Under the pieces are notes generated by a model. It did no database searches and was not told the DNA's origin. It was given only the letters and a program-made list of their open reading frames with translations. A stretch of 64,000 bases of DNA from Cristatella mucedo (taxonomy: Eukaryota > Bryozoa > Phylactolaemata > Cristatellidae), in assembly GCA_009760855.2 (NCBI GenBank), contig WPIO01000001.1:16896001-16960000 (forward strand), read 5' to 3'. Shown here piece by piece: positions 23,701 through 32,539 of this stretch (positions within the stretch are counted from its first letter, which is position 1; each line of letters starts with the position of its first letter). The translations under genes were made by a program, and so were the position numbers.

Positions 23701-24759
23701 CCCAGAGGAAGGAGCAACGTCATTCCAACAGGGTTTCTCATACGTTCCTTCCACAGCACGTTTTCTAATAGGCCTACATACAATGCACTGCAACGATACT
23801 GAGGCTGAGCACGTGAAGCCTGAGGTCTGGCGCTGACAGGACAAGTCTCCCGTAGGAGCAGCAGTAGGGCACAGCAGAGAGGCCACGATTGGCAGTTCTT
23901 ACATGGCATTCGTTTTGGACACAAACGAACTGCATCGACAATAGGCAGTCGGCGGGAAACGTTTGCAGTGAAACAACACACAGTGGTAAGGAAACCCGGT
24001 CTTTCGTGGGCTCACCCGAATGAAAGCAAAACACCTGTCACATAGGGCCAGCAGCTGTTTCGGCTTGACCTTGCGGTCCAACCAATCGGCCAGGGGCCAG
24101 TGCATCAAATGGCAAGAGTCATGACTGAAAGCAGCAGCCGAACAGACAAGCTGCCCCATGCTGGGGGAGTGGGAGGGATGCTACTCACAGCTGCAGGGCA
24201 GGTAAAAGAATTGGGACTCTGCACGTCCTTTACCGAGCAGGGGTCAAAGCAGTGCTGTGCCCAACTAGCAGCTGAGATGAGATTACTCAAGCCACGGCAG
24301 GCTTAGTTCGCCTGTTAAAGCGTGCCCCAACCCAGTTTTGTCAGCACACCACGCTGCATGAGATCTCACACGGCATGTTCACGTTCATGGGGTCACATTC
24401 AGCAAACGTACAACAAGTACGTCCTAACAAGCCAGGCAAAGCAGGTCACACAGGGCTACAGATGATCGACTGGCATTCTAAGTGCAGCAGATCTGAAGCT
24501 GGTGGATGCCCAGCCCCCCTTCGCACAGGTACCACATCACAGCCGCAGCGTGCGGAGCCTGTCTGCACACCCTGCACTCACTGTCTCTGTTGCTCAGTGG
24601 CAGGCCGAGGCTCATCGGAGTGGGGCTTTTCCACCGGGAAGGCTCGCGATCAGTCAGTACTTTCGAAGGCGACTTGAATGATGGCAGGTAGGAAACATCA
24701 TCCAGGTCGAGTCCCGATTGGCCGTTGGCAGACTGCCGCAATGCAGCCATGTCAAACAT
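15979..24759 (-). CDS. CEP57: CEP57 centrosomal protein, complete coding region in eight exons
   Basis: Exons in transcript order: 24759-24582, 23366-23187, 22404-22163, 21936-21859, 17781-17536, 17234-16921, 16743-16596, 16317-15979. They total 1,725 nt, or 574 residues plus stop; human CEP57 is about 500 residues. All seven introns are GT-AG and all phases agree, including split codons N60, D120 and L413. Residues 62-226 form the coiled-coil centrosome-localisation domain (start MDALRNLQNKIHNLEIER). Residues 293-308 carry the conserved motif HYRLNLAHIPFVVGQ. Residues about 315-462 form the microtubule-binding domain (NVQRVIAMMKYHNPRLC, DILEQLQVEF, VTKMETKGDQI). The C-terminus LRDVKTLQTQL..DLVWA mirrors the vertebrate tail. 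Known vertebrate role: pericentriolar scaffold that links microtubules to centrosomes. Oddities are an Ala run and a Gly/Asp-rich insert between the conserved blocks of exon 6, and an Ala/Ser/Lys-rich stretch in exon 8. The paralogue CEP57L1 cannot be excluded, since an invertebrate may have one pre-duplication gene. Confidence 0.93.
16397..16560. repeat. (CA)n array in CEP57 intron 7
   Basis: Core (CA)n at 16,447-16,511 with imperfect CA-rich flanks. It fills over half of a 278-bp intron and is (GT)n in the CEP57 sense. Confidence 0.96.
16596..16743 (-). CDS. CEP57: CEP57 coding exon 7, microtubule-binding domain
   Basis: Acceptor attcttttttag/G, donor AGCAAG/GTGAAT. The first G completes Leu413. 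It encodes EHQELMRRIGDVLSEQQ, then a helix containing LAGVVTKMETKGDQIANVV, matching the vertebrate segment DHQQLAKLIQ...ALVGRMEAKANQITKV. The following intron is only 278 bp and contains a (CA)n array. Confidence 0.93.
16921..17234 (-). CDS. CEP57: CEP57 coding exon 6, start of microtubule-binding domain
   Basis: Acceptor cactacaacag/GCA, donor GACTCT/GTATGT. It encodes residues 309-412 and 2 nt of the next codon. The conserved starts and ends (SHSLGANVQRVIAMMKYHNP and LGDILEQLQVEFSHLT) flank a non-conserved insert. The insert has an Ala run (two Cys within it), Ser/Thr/Gly-rich sequence, and an acidic Gly-rich run (GGDADGGGHAGDEAGE). Confidence 0.92.
17536..17781 (-). CDS. CEP57: CEP57 coding exon 5, linker and HYRLNL motif
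   Basis: Acceptor tgtgtttccag/ATA, donor GGTCAA/GTAAGT (perfect consensus), phase 0 at both ends. It encodes residues 227-308: the end of the coiled coil (ASQAEANRILL), a basic low-complexity linker (KHAGKKSRPKQHDK), then HYRLNLAHIPFVVGQ, which matches the conserved motif before the microtubule-binding domain. Confidence 0.93.
18882..19175 (-). mobile_element. LINE-A 3' end in CEP57 intron 4
   Basis: A run of 13 AAT units at 18,883-18,922, then the structured tail and 3' UTR of LINE-A on the minus strand (same strand as CEP57). No coding part. Confidence 0.85.
19961..20112. repeat. 17-bp minisatellite, nine copies, CEP57 intron 4
   Basis: Unit gaagaatgccaacgttc. The first two to three units are diverged and the last six nearly identical. 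Because 17 is not a multiple of 3, all frames are open across it, which yields misleading long ORFs. Confidence 0.92.
20575..20703 (+). mobile_element. tRNA-like SINE relic, third type
   Basis: B box ctggttcgagtcctgtagc at 20,638 and the shared 3' block gagtgaaagccaccaagg. A second copy with ggcaggttcgaggcctg and gagtgaaagccaacaagg is at 19,790-19,905. Both are in CEP57 intron 4. With only two copies the family is tentative. Confidence 0.35.
20704..20782. repeat. (GA)n array in CEP57 intron 4
   Basis: About 79 bp, starting directly after a tRNA-like SINE relic. Confidence 0.97.
21590..21715 (-). mobile_element. SINE-2 relic in CEP57 intron 4
   Basis: agagccttacggcc, aatacaggatcgcccaca, gactcgaacccgcgacctgc. 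Ends about 145 bp before CEP57 exon 4. Confidence 0.55.
21859..21936 (-). CDS. CEP57: CEP57 coding exon 4, coiled coil
   Basis: A 78-nt exon with acceptor ctgcttctttggcag/AGC and donor GCCGAG/GTGAGG, phase 0 at both ends. It encodes 26 residues, SKIRALEDRLTEERHHRRLL followed by QEHSAE, which match the vertebrate KMQELEAKLHEEEQERKR segment in position and heptad register. The next intron is the longest of the coding region (4.08 kb) and is filled with repeats. Confidence 0.9.
22163..22404 (-). CDS. CEP57: CEP57 coding exon 3, coiled coil
   Basis: Acceptor gccgacag/ACCTG, donor GCCGAG/GTGAGG. Residues 120-200 continue the coiled coil (QLSSAELRCRQLDEQLESMR.. and ELVALRREHEHLSAVQAQAE). It is Arg- and Ala-rich and CpG-rich. 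The polypyrimidine tract of the acceptor is weak, but the phase and homology on both sides support it. Confidence 0.9.
23187..23366 (-). CDS. CEP57: CEP57 coding exon 2, start of coiled coil
   Basis: Acceptor tttttttacag/ACATC, donor CACG/GTGGGT. It encodes residues 60-119 with the heptad-rich block ALRNLQNKIHNLEIERLHAQ, the most recognisable part of the CEP57 centrosome-localisation domain. The terminal G pairs with AC of the next exon to give Asp. Confidence 0.92.
23605..23690. repeat. Alternating purine-pyrimidine tract
   Basis: gcgtgtgcataacgcacgta, tgcacgcacgcac, cacacgcatgcgcacgcac: nearly 80 bp of mostly alternating CA/CG/TA steps in CEP57 intron 1. Confidence 0.7.
24582..24759 (-). 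CDS. CEP57: CEP57 coding exon 1 (residues 1-59)
   Basis: The ATG directly follows a good acceptor (..tgcttccag/ATG), so translation probably starts at the first base of this exon after a 5'-UTR exon. The exon has no long homologous block, but SYLPSFKSPSK and the end ..LPLSNRD resemble the vertebrate N-terminus just before the coiled coil. The donor is A/GTGAGT. The split codon joined with exon 2 gives Asn, and the joined stretch ..SNRDNIMDALRNLQ.. lines up with vertebrate CEP57 without a gap. If an additional upstream coding exon exists, the true start is further 5'. Confidence 0.85.
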
Positions 24760-24760
24760 C

Positions 24761-24800
24761 TGGAAGCATGTAGATAATGTGGGAGCATGTAGATAATAGG
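24761..24800 (-). repeat. 21-bp duplication at the CEP57 exon 1 acceptor
   Basis: gaagcatgtagataatgtgg and gagcatgtagataataggc: two adjacent copies cover the branch-point/pyrimidine region of the acceptor, which reads attatctacatgcttccag on the minus strand. Confidence 0.75.
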
Positions 24801-25104
24801 CAAATGAAAAGGCACGAGTGTCGACACATTTTCTGCGTGTAGCAGCACTGTAAGTCTTGACACTGGCAGCGGCAGACTGAAGGTCCAACTGCTGCCACAC
24901 TTCCACTTGTTCTCAAACTTCAGTGTAAGGTGGTCAAGTGCACACGAATCTGCCAAGCAATTAAACCATAACTAGCCTCATCCCAGCACAGCGCCTGCAT
25001 GCCTAGCATGATCTGCAGTGCAAGTGCACATCCCAGAGGCAGACATACAGTAAATACGTGCATACAGTAAAACCAAAGGGAAGCTGATTCACAAGTGTTT
25101 CTCA

Positions 25105-25228
25105 TAAAAGGTTAGCTGATTCAACAGCCTCACTTACATAGGACCAAAGAACCTTCACAGCTATCGCTAACACTTGCAGTAGGCAGTAAGGGATCGCCCC
25201 ATGCAGTACTCGAACCCACAACCTCGGT
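25105..25228 (-). mobile_element. SINE-2, truncated head
   Basis: ttagctgattcaacagcctc, cacttgcagtaggcagtaag, ctcgaacccacaacctcgg. Confidence 0.68.
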
Positions 25229-25239
25229 AATAGTAACTA

Positions 25240-26135
25240 CTACTACTAATAATAGTAGTAATGATACATTTGATATAGCACCCTCAGAGAACTCAATCTC
25301 TTTCTAGGCATTTTACATTTGCGGCGAAGGAAGCACGATCGAATGGCTAGTGGTGGCATGCTCAATTAACAACAAGAATAACATGGTTAGGGGTGACATG
25401 CACAGGGTCAGCACGCAAGTGTGGTTAGCGGCAGCATGCACAGTGTCAGCATGCATAAGCACATACAGGACGAATCACAGGGACCCAATCAATTTTGTAA
25501 TAAATAGACGCATTCTTAGTTTCTTTTTCAATGTGTCCAATCAGGAGATATCATGACGCAAGTCGACAGAGAGTTCCAGGCTTTGGGAGCATACAAACTA
25601 AATGCAACGTCTCCAAAGGATTTGAGGTTTGTACGAGGTATAGGTAAACAGTTAGGTTCCGAAAAGCAGGTGGTGAGATTCTTGGCCTGGTGGGGGAGTA
25701 GATCTGATAGGTAGGCTGTAGCTAAAGAATGAAGGGACCTAAAAGTGAGTGACAAAACCTTGAAGTCTATACTCTGCTTGCTTTGGAGCCAGTACAGGTC
25801 GGCGAGAAGTGGTGTGAGGTAGCAACTGCGCTGCTCACAAAAGGCAAGCATAGCTGCTGAGTTTTGGACCACCGTAAGTGCCAAATGGCACAGGCCGGTA
25901 GACCAGCAAGCAGTGAATTACAGAAGTCAAGACGCCACAAATGCATAGACCAATTTAGAAGTGGCATCCCTGTCTAAACAAGCCCGAATTTTAGCAATGC
26001 TATGTAGCTGAAAGTAGGCAGACTTGACAGTGGAGCTGATGTGGTCGTCTAATGAAAGGTCACTTTGGAATGTGACACCTAGATTTTGTGCTGATTCAAC
26101 AGGAGATATGTGGTCCTGAAAAAACGTGCTCCTTA
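25240..26135 (-). mobile_element. LINE-A fragment
   Basis: The minus strand shows ISPVESAQNLGVTFQSDLSL and DDHISSTVKSAYFQLHSIAK, then the SLATAYLSDLLP block and the 3' UTR, structured tail and degenerate AAT-type tail at 25,235-25,265. Several frameshifts. A SINE-2 relic flanks each side. Confidence 0.85.
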
Positions 26136-26164
26136 TTATTTGGCTAACACACAGGGGCATATAT

Positions 26165-26280
26165 GTGGCAGAAGAGCCTTATCGGCGATTGTTCCAGATT
26201 ATAGCAGGCAATAAACAGCTGCCTGCTGCAGGACCTGAACCGACAACCGGGGTCGTATATTGTGGATCCTCTTACTCCTG
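26165..26280 (-). mobile_element. SINE-2 relic
   Basis: cagaagagccttatcggcga, gcaggcaataaacagctg, cctgaaccgacaaccg. The B box is degenerate. Confidence 0.45.
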
Positions 26281-27574
26281 GGCTGTCTGTTACATAACTG
26301 TCTGTTACGCACTGTGGTACTGTACCATCGCACATGTCCCTGCTGAGGCAGATAAACCTGGTCAGAATTTCGGAGCAAGTTAGAACCACCAGGTAGGGGC
26401 TGTAGGGAGTGCAAACAGCTAAGGCCACATCAAGTCAAGAATGGCCCTGCTAATTAGGATCGACAGGTTATGTTATTCCAGAATCGTGACACCAGGTTGC
26501 TTCAAGATTCATAGGGATTGCTCAGAAGGACATACAAAATGCACGTTAAGCTGTATGCATGTACACGTCCCAGCTTTAATTGGAGCACGGCCTCCAACAG
26601 GGTTGCAGACACTGGTCCCGGGTGGGTTTACAACTTCCAAACATGGATACATATACCAAGATGTATACGACGACCAAGTTGGCCGTGCTTCTACGTTCAC
26701 GTTCACGGCCGACTTCCCAGCAGTGAGCCGAAAGATGTGCCCTTCATGTGCTTATATCGTGCTACGGGACCTGCATCAAGCCAATGTAATAACAACCTAC
26801 CAATGAAAAAACATGCTATATTTCGTCAGCGCCAAGAATGACTGCAAGTGATGCAGCGTGGTTTGATTCGAGCCACCCTCTCTCACTCACAAGACAGGGA
26901 ACCGCCGAAGCTAGTGCACGGCTCAAGTTACCCATGGATACATGGGCCATATTGTCATTGCATGGGGATGGGGGCAGATCTCGTCTAGAAAGAGGCTAGT
27001 CTATGATGGATTGCGGAACAGCACTCCTCAGGCAACCTCGTGAGAGCAATGCTGTTCCAAGGTACTGACTGGGCCAGCTTAAAGTGGGACCATGCAAATG
27101 TAGCTTTGTAGCTCATGGGCCAGTTACAGGTAGCAAGCAGTAGCAAAGCTTCCGGGAGCTCGGCGCTAGCGGGCCTCCCAAGCTACTCAACTGTTGGCAC
27201 GGGACTCGGTTGGCAAGAAGTTAAGTTGTGTCTGACAAACTGCACGGATTAAGACACACCAGTGGCATCAGCAGCTGCTCATCCTGATGCATGACATGAT
27301 TGGTCGACAAAGGTTCAGGAAAATGAGCTCAAGCTGATTTGGCAGCAGCGACGTGGGTTGCAAGTTTCAGCAAGGGCGAGGGTGGATACTGGCAACGTGA
27401 ATTGATGGTCACCATGGTGAAGCTGCATGCACATGCCAAAGGAAGCAGACATGCTAGGTTGTGTCACTCCACTGAAGCAGTGCTATACGCACTGGGCGGC
27501 ACAAGTTAGCACTGCAGGCTGCTTAGTTCTATGTTTAGTTCTCTGCGCTGGCGCAAAACAGGTCATACTATGAA
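26281..27574. other. No gene recognised (inside the presumed CEP57 5' intron)
   Basis: No repeat or open frame I can defend. Confidence 0.45.
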
Positions 27575-28065
27575 ATCTAATGTAATGTATCTCCGTCTGT
27601 AACTCCATAAAGACTATGTGGGTGTTATGCAGGAGAGTTTTGTATAGTGCACTCACAGCCTAAGCGGCTTTCGGTAGCCTAATGCCATGTCGACTGACGA
27701 ATTGTAAAGCAGCTCAGCACTCTATAATCAACCAATACTCGTGACATCTAATCAGGGAAGATTTTTAAGCAAAAATCAACTCATGATGAAATGGCCGAGA
27801 ATACATCACGAGATCAGCTGTTTTGCATGCTATTTTGCTGCATGAACAGGGTTAAAATGCACAAGCATATGTTGTAGAAAAGTTTATGCACATGTCCGAA
27901 GGTGAAAGCACAAGAACACACAAACGCACGCACACCCAAGCACACACATATACGAGTTAGATTCCTTATGAGGGGAACAAAAAGAGTTCGGATAATAATA
28001 ATAATAATACATTTGTATAGTGCCCTCAGATAACTTAATCTGTTTATAGGCACTTTACATAGACT
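27575..28065 (-). mobile_element. LINE-B tail (27,575-27,685) and LINE-A tail (27,990-28,065)
   Basis: The first part matches LINE-B 3' UTR (gtatctccgtctg..actcc, gcctaagcggcttt..gta). The second has AATAATAATAATACATTTG followed by the LINE-A tail stem. They are separate insertions with 300 bp of unassigned sequence between. Confidence 0.65.
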
Positions 28066-28261
28066 ATTGCGGCAGTAGCCCCATTCCGAAACTTCGAGTA
28101 ATCAAATCTACAAACACGGTATATAGCAAATGAACTAGCTTTGACATAGCCACCTTTGGCTCTTGCCTTTCTTTGTACCACTTACAGATTCATGAGGAAA
28201 GTGATGTCAATGAGAAGGGGCGGTCGAAGCCAAGGTCGCACAATTCTATCACCAAGTGATG

Positions 28262-29680
28262 AAAATAATAATAATACATTTGATAAAACACCCACACATA
28301 ACTCAATCTCTTTCTAGGTGCTTTGCGTTTTCTGCAAAGGAAGCACGATCGAATGGCTAATAGCATGCTCAACAAACAACACGAATAACATGGTCAGGGA
28401 GTGACATGCACAGGGTCAGCATGCAAGTAAGGTTAGTGGCAGCATGCACAGTGTCAGCGTGCATAAGCATATAAAGGACAAATCATTGGTACCCACTAAA
28501 TGCTGTCCTAAATACGTGCGTTTTAATTTTTTAAATGTAGTCAAGTCAAGAGATCTCGTGACACAAGTCGGAAGTGAGTTCTAGGCTCTGGGAGCATACA
28601 AACTCAAGGCACGGTCTCTAAAGGATTTGAGGTTTGTACGAGGTATTAGTAAACAATTAAATTCCTAAAGGCCAGTGGTACGATGCTTAGCCTGGTGGGG
28701 AAGTAGATCTGATAAGTAGGCTGGAGCCAAAGGTTGAAGAAACCTAAGAGTGTGTGCCAAAACCTTGAAATCGATCTGTTGCTTCACTGGGAGCCAGTGC
28801 AGGTCTGCGAGAAGTAATGCGATGAGGCAACTACAACGCTCACGACAGAAAGCCTAGCTGCAGAGTATTGCATAAGTTGTAAGTGCCTGATTGCACAGGC
28901 CGGTAGACCAGCAAGCAGTGAGTTCCAGAAGTCAAGACGAATGTCACAAGTGCATGGACCAAGTTAGGTGTGGTATCTCTGTCTACAAAAGCCTGAATTT
29001 TAGGAATATTACGTAGCTGAAAGTTGGTAGACTTGACAGTGGAGCTGATGTGGTCGTCTAATGAAAGGTCATGTTGGAACATGATACCTAGATTTCTTGG
29101 AGATTCAACAGGAGATATACTGGCAGAACCAAATATGAGCGTTAGCCTTTCCAATTTCTGAATCACACTTGGTTTGACCATAACCAGTAAGTTGGTTTTA
29201 TCACCATTCGATCTAAGAAAGTTTGCTGCCACCCATGTGCGGATGTCATCAATGCATGCAGCAAGGGAGTTATGAGAATTCGACGTGCTGTAGGGCTGGG
29301 AGAGATCAAAGCAAAGGCAAAACCGAGTGTCATCCGCACAGAAGTGAAAGCCTAGATTGTGCTTGGCAATCACATCGGGAAGAGGAAGAGTATAAACCGT
29401 GAAAAGAACACGACCAAGCACGGAACCCTGAGGTACCCCACATTTCCTCGATTGATCTTTGTCCATTCACATCGATACTCTGGAGTCTCCCACTGAGATA
29501 GGACCTGAACCATTGCAGTGCAGTGCCAGTGATGCCCAGGCGAGATTCGAGACGCTCAAGAAGGACTTTGTAATCGATAGTATCAAAATATAGTACCAAG
29601 TCAGTCGCTAGAACAAAATAATCGACTCGTTCGGTAGCTTTTCCAGCCACAAAACTACCTAGTTCAGAAGAACCAGCGCA
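28262..29680 (-). mobile_element. LINE-A, longest RT-bearing copy
   Basis: The minus strand contains RT block DTIDYKVLLERLESRLGITG (29,590-29,530), then QWFRSYLSGRLQSIDVNGQR. After a frameshift come CGVPQGSVLGRVLFTVYTLP and FHFCADDTRFCLCFDLSQP (catalytic xADD box; the usual Tyr/Phe is Cys here), AACIDDIRTWVAANFL, and the 3' tail with AATAATAAT at 28,262. This is the best local reference for the family. It is inactive: frameshifted and 5'-truncated. Confidence 0.9.
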
Positions 29681-30383
29681 TACAATGTAGGAGAAAACAG
29701 AAAAGGATGGATGGGAGAGAGCCAGATGTCCTTTCAATTGCTAGCCTATTCTTCACTAAGCTAGAGTGCAGTCAGCTCGGTGGAGACTCAAAAACGTTGG
29801 GCGCCCACATGCAATCGCTGTTTTCCTGGCGTCACATCCTGCTGTTTTCAGGGCGGGCCTTATAGACAATTCAATCAGTGCACCAAGAGCGTTGAATTCA
29901 TACGTACAGCACAGCGCGGCTACCCAAGCCAACAGGCGAAGCATGCCAAATACGAGTTTTCCAGCAAAACGTTAGAAACTTCGCAGCAGCAGCAGCGAGC
30001 CCATGCCACGCAGCAGTGACGCTCTGACTCAACTCGCCTACATGTTAAGTTGCCCAAGGACTGGGGCACAGCTCTGCACCCAGCTGGACCATGCAGGATG
30101 GAACGCAACCCGGAGGTCACCGCTCGGTGATTTCGTGGGATTACTGAGGTGAAGCCCTTACTGATTGGCTGCCCAAGTAGGCACGCACGCCGACGACCTT
30201 TTGCCCCGAGGACCTTTTTCACGCTGAACTAGAAGCCCGGTCTCCGGGAGCGCAAGCCATGCACGCCGCTAGCGGAAGCACCGGATCCACAGCAACTAGC
30301 TACCGTAACATCCGGGTGGCTACGTCTCAAACCATTCAAAAGAATGACAATTTGATTGGCCAGAGCGATAGCTTCGTACTCAC

Positions 30384-30500
30384 CTTTCCGGCGTCAACAA
30401 GTCAGTCGAGGCTCTGTTTCCGGTTCCGGTGTGTGCTATCCCTCACTGGTCATCGGTGTTGCCGGCTTATCATAGTTTTATTTTATTGGCGGCGTTGTAG
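30384..30500 (-). promoter_or_regulatory. CEP57: Probable CEP57 promoter and 5'-UTR exon
   Basis: On the minus strand this repeat-free segment has three CCGGAA (ETS-type) motifs at 30386-30391, 30418-30423 and 30424-30429. It has CCAAT boxes at 30485-30489 and, just outside, at 30355-30359 and 30164-30168. A perfect splice donor AAG/GTGAGT ends at 30384. Spliced to the acceptor at 24759, the reading frame has a TGA at 30404-30402 just upstream of the ATG, as expected for a 5'-UTR exon. The 5' end of the exon is not defined. The link to CEP57 is inference from strand, phase and the absence of other genes between. Confidence 0.5.
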
Positions 30501-31400
30501 CCACATTGTTCCTGATCGTGGTTTATGAACTAATGAACGAAGTACGGAACTTTTAAAAAAAAAATGAAATTTTGCTGAGTTACAGCTACTGGGCTGGATG
30601 AGGCCCGGGTGTGCCTGCGGTACTTCGCGCGATCGCGAAAAACATACCTACACCACACAACACCACAAAGATTTTCATTGTTGGTAATATACGGGGTGAA
30701 AAAACGTGAGTGAGCAGAGATGAGTGAGTGAGTGAGCAGAGCACAAGGAAGTAAATGTGCTGAGAGAGCTACTGGTGCTGCGAGGCACGCATGTTTGGCA
30801 TTTGACGCTTAGCGAGACACCAGGCCTCTTAGCTAGTTCCGCCGCTCAAGTTGGACAAGTATGTTACTAGTTAGGGTAAAGGAGTGCACTCACCAGACAA
30901 TTCTCGAAGAAATTTTCCAGCAGAATTCTCTAGATATGAATTGTCTTGGTGACGCTGTTGTCGCGTGGCCATTGCAGAAAGCTCGTGCAGATAGACACAG
31001 TGCAAACATACTGTGAATGGGAGTCCAATATCTGGGTATATCATACCGCAGTCATGGTCAGGAGTCTGTTTTCGGTGACAGGTTCAACGTGAGAAATACC
31101 CTTGTACGCGTGCTGACTGCCGCCCACAAAGCGGAGCCACATGGGTACCGTCCAAGAATGGTTTGAAAAATAACTGGAGTAATAATGCAGGGAATCTGCG
31201 TCTGCGGGAAGTCACATTGGAGAAAGCGGTTGTACCTGCGAGAATTTTTTTAAAGTGCGATGCAAGCTTAGCCGGTATTCAGTGGACTTCTGCAGCCTAA
31301 CCGGGACAGCTCATGCAATAAAAAAAAATGCAAAAAGGAAGTGTAGACCAAGGAGGAGACCGTACGATGAAGCAAATAGCAAATAAGAAAATGAATGATA
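30501..31400. other. No gene recognised; upstream of the CEP57 promoter candidate
   Basis: Only a short gagtgagtgagtgagcagag repeat at 30,710-30,740. Confidence 0.45.
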
Positions 31401-31639
31401 AAAATGACATATTTAAATTGCTGTAATAGATCTAAATATCTTTCTAGGCACTTTGCAAATTCGGTAAAAGAGGCATGTTGATTGGTCTCACGTGATCACA
31501 AGTGTAACCGCGTGGAGAAGTTCGTCCCCCGGTTCTCTACCGGTGGACTGTGTGATGCAGTGCTGCAATGCGGTTAAAACACAGGCGGCCACAACTGGGT
31601 GCCGAAAGCAGCAGTTTATTGTGGGCCTGTTAGTAGTGG

Positions 31640-32360
31640 TTACGCGCCGGCGCAAGCGCTTTACGCGGTGCGTACCGGACCGACGGAGTTACGGAGTTAA
31701 CTGCTTGAACTCTCGAAGCCTGAGTATAACCAACTACCCTGTGCGTTTACGCGGCGCGTACCGGACCGACGGAGTTAACTACACGAACTCCCGAAGCCCG
31801 CGTATAATACACTATCCTATGCGCGCGTCGCTAGCGATTGTGAAGGCGGGTTGCTACAGCACCCCAAGATACAAACAGCTAACTGAGTAGCCCGCAGAAC
31901 ACAACTGCGCAGTCCAAGTTGCACTTAGCTGTTCGTGGCCGTAGGTTCGTCTCTCGTGCTCTCGAAGCGTAGTCTCGCATCGACTACCAAGCTGCAGCCC
32001 CGAGCTCTCGGGGCGTAGTCTCTGCTCGACTACCCAAGCTGCAGCCCTAAGCTCTGTCACTATATTCATCATTATATTCTCTCTCCTCTCAACTCCTGAC
32101 CTCGCGCGGGCAGCTGCTATTTCTACTTCAGCGTATTAGTCGGTGTACATCCTGACCGCAACGTCTGCACCACGCTTCATTCTAACTTTAGCGGGTAGAC
32201 CAGGAGCCGGGCTTGTACTAGCTGTCCAAGTCGAACCCGCTAAGACAACCGCATTAGTCGCTCCATCTCCTAACCGCATCGCCTGCATAAAGCTCCATTG
32301 TAACCTGAGCTAGGTGAGTCGGGAGCTGGGTCTGTACTAGGCGCCCTAGTCGACCCCCCC
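31640..32360. repeat. Composite block of short tandem repeats
   Basis: An 86-bp repeat (ttacgcgg.gcgtaccggac at 31,661 and 31,747), then a 46-bp repeat (gcgtagtctc at 31,967 and 32,013), then a roughly 121-bp repeat (..ttagtcg.. at 32,132 and 32,253). It is flanked by LINE-A-like 3' UTR pieces at 31,400-31,480 and 32,405-32,550. Confidence 0.7.
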
Positions 32361-32539
32361 TTTAAGGCAAGGGCTCCCATCGCGGCTAAGCTGAGAGCTG
32401 CACCAGTGCACAAGCACAGTGTCAGCGGGCATAAGCGCACAAAGGACAGTTCACACGGACAGAAGGAATGCTGTGATGAGAAGGTACGTTTTAAGCTTAT
32501 TCTAAAATGGTCTCAAGTCGAGTGATAGTATGACGTCAG

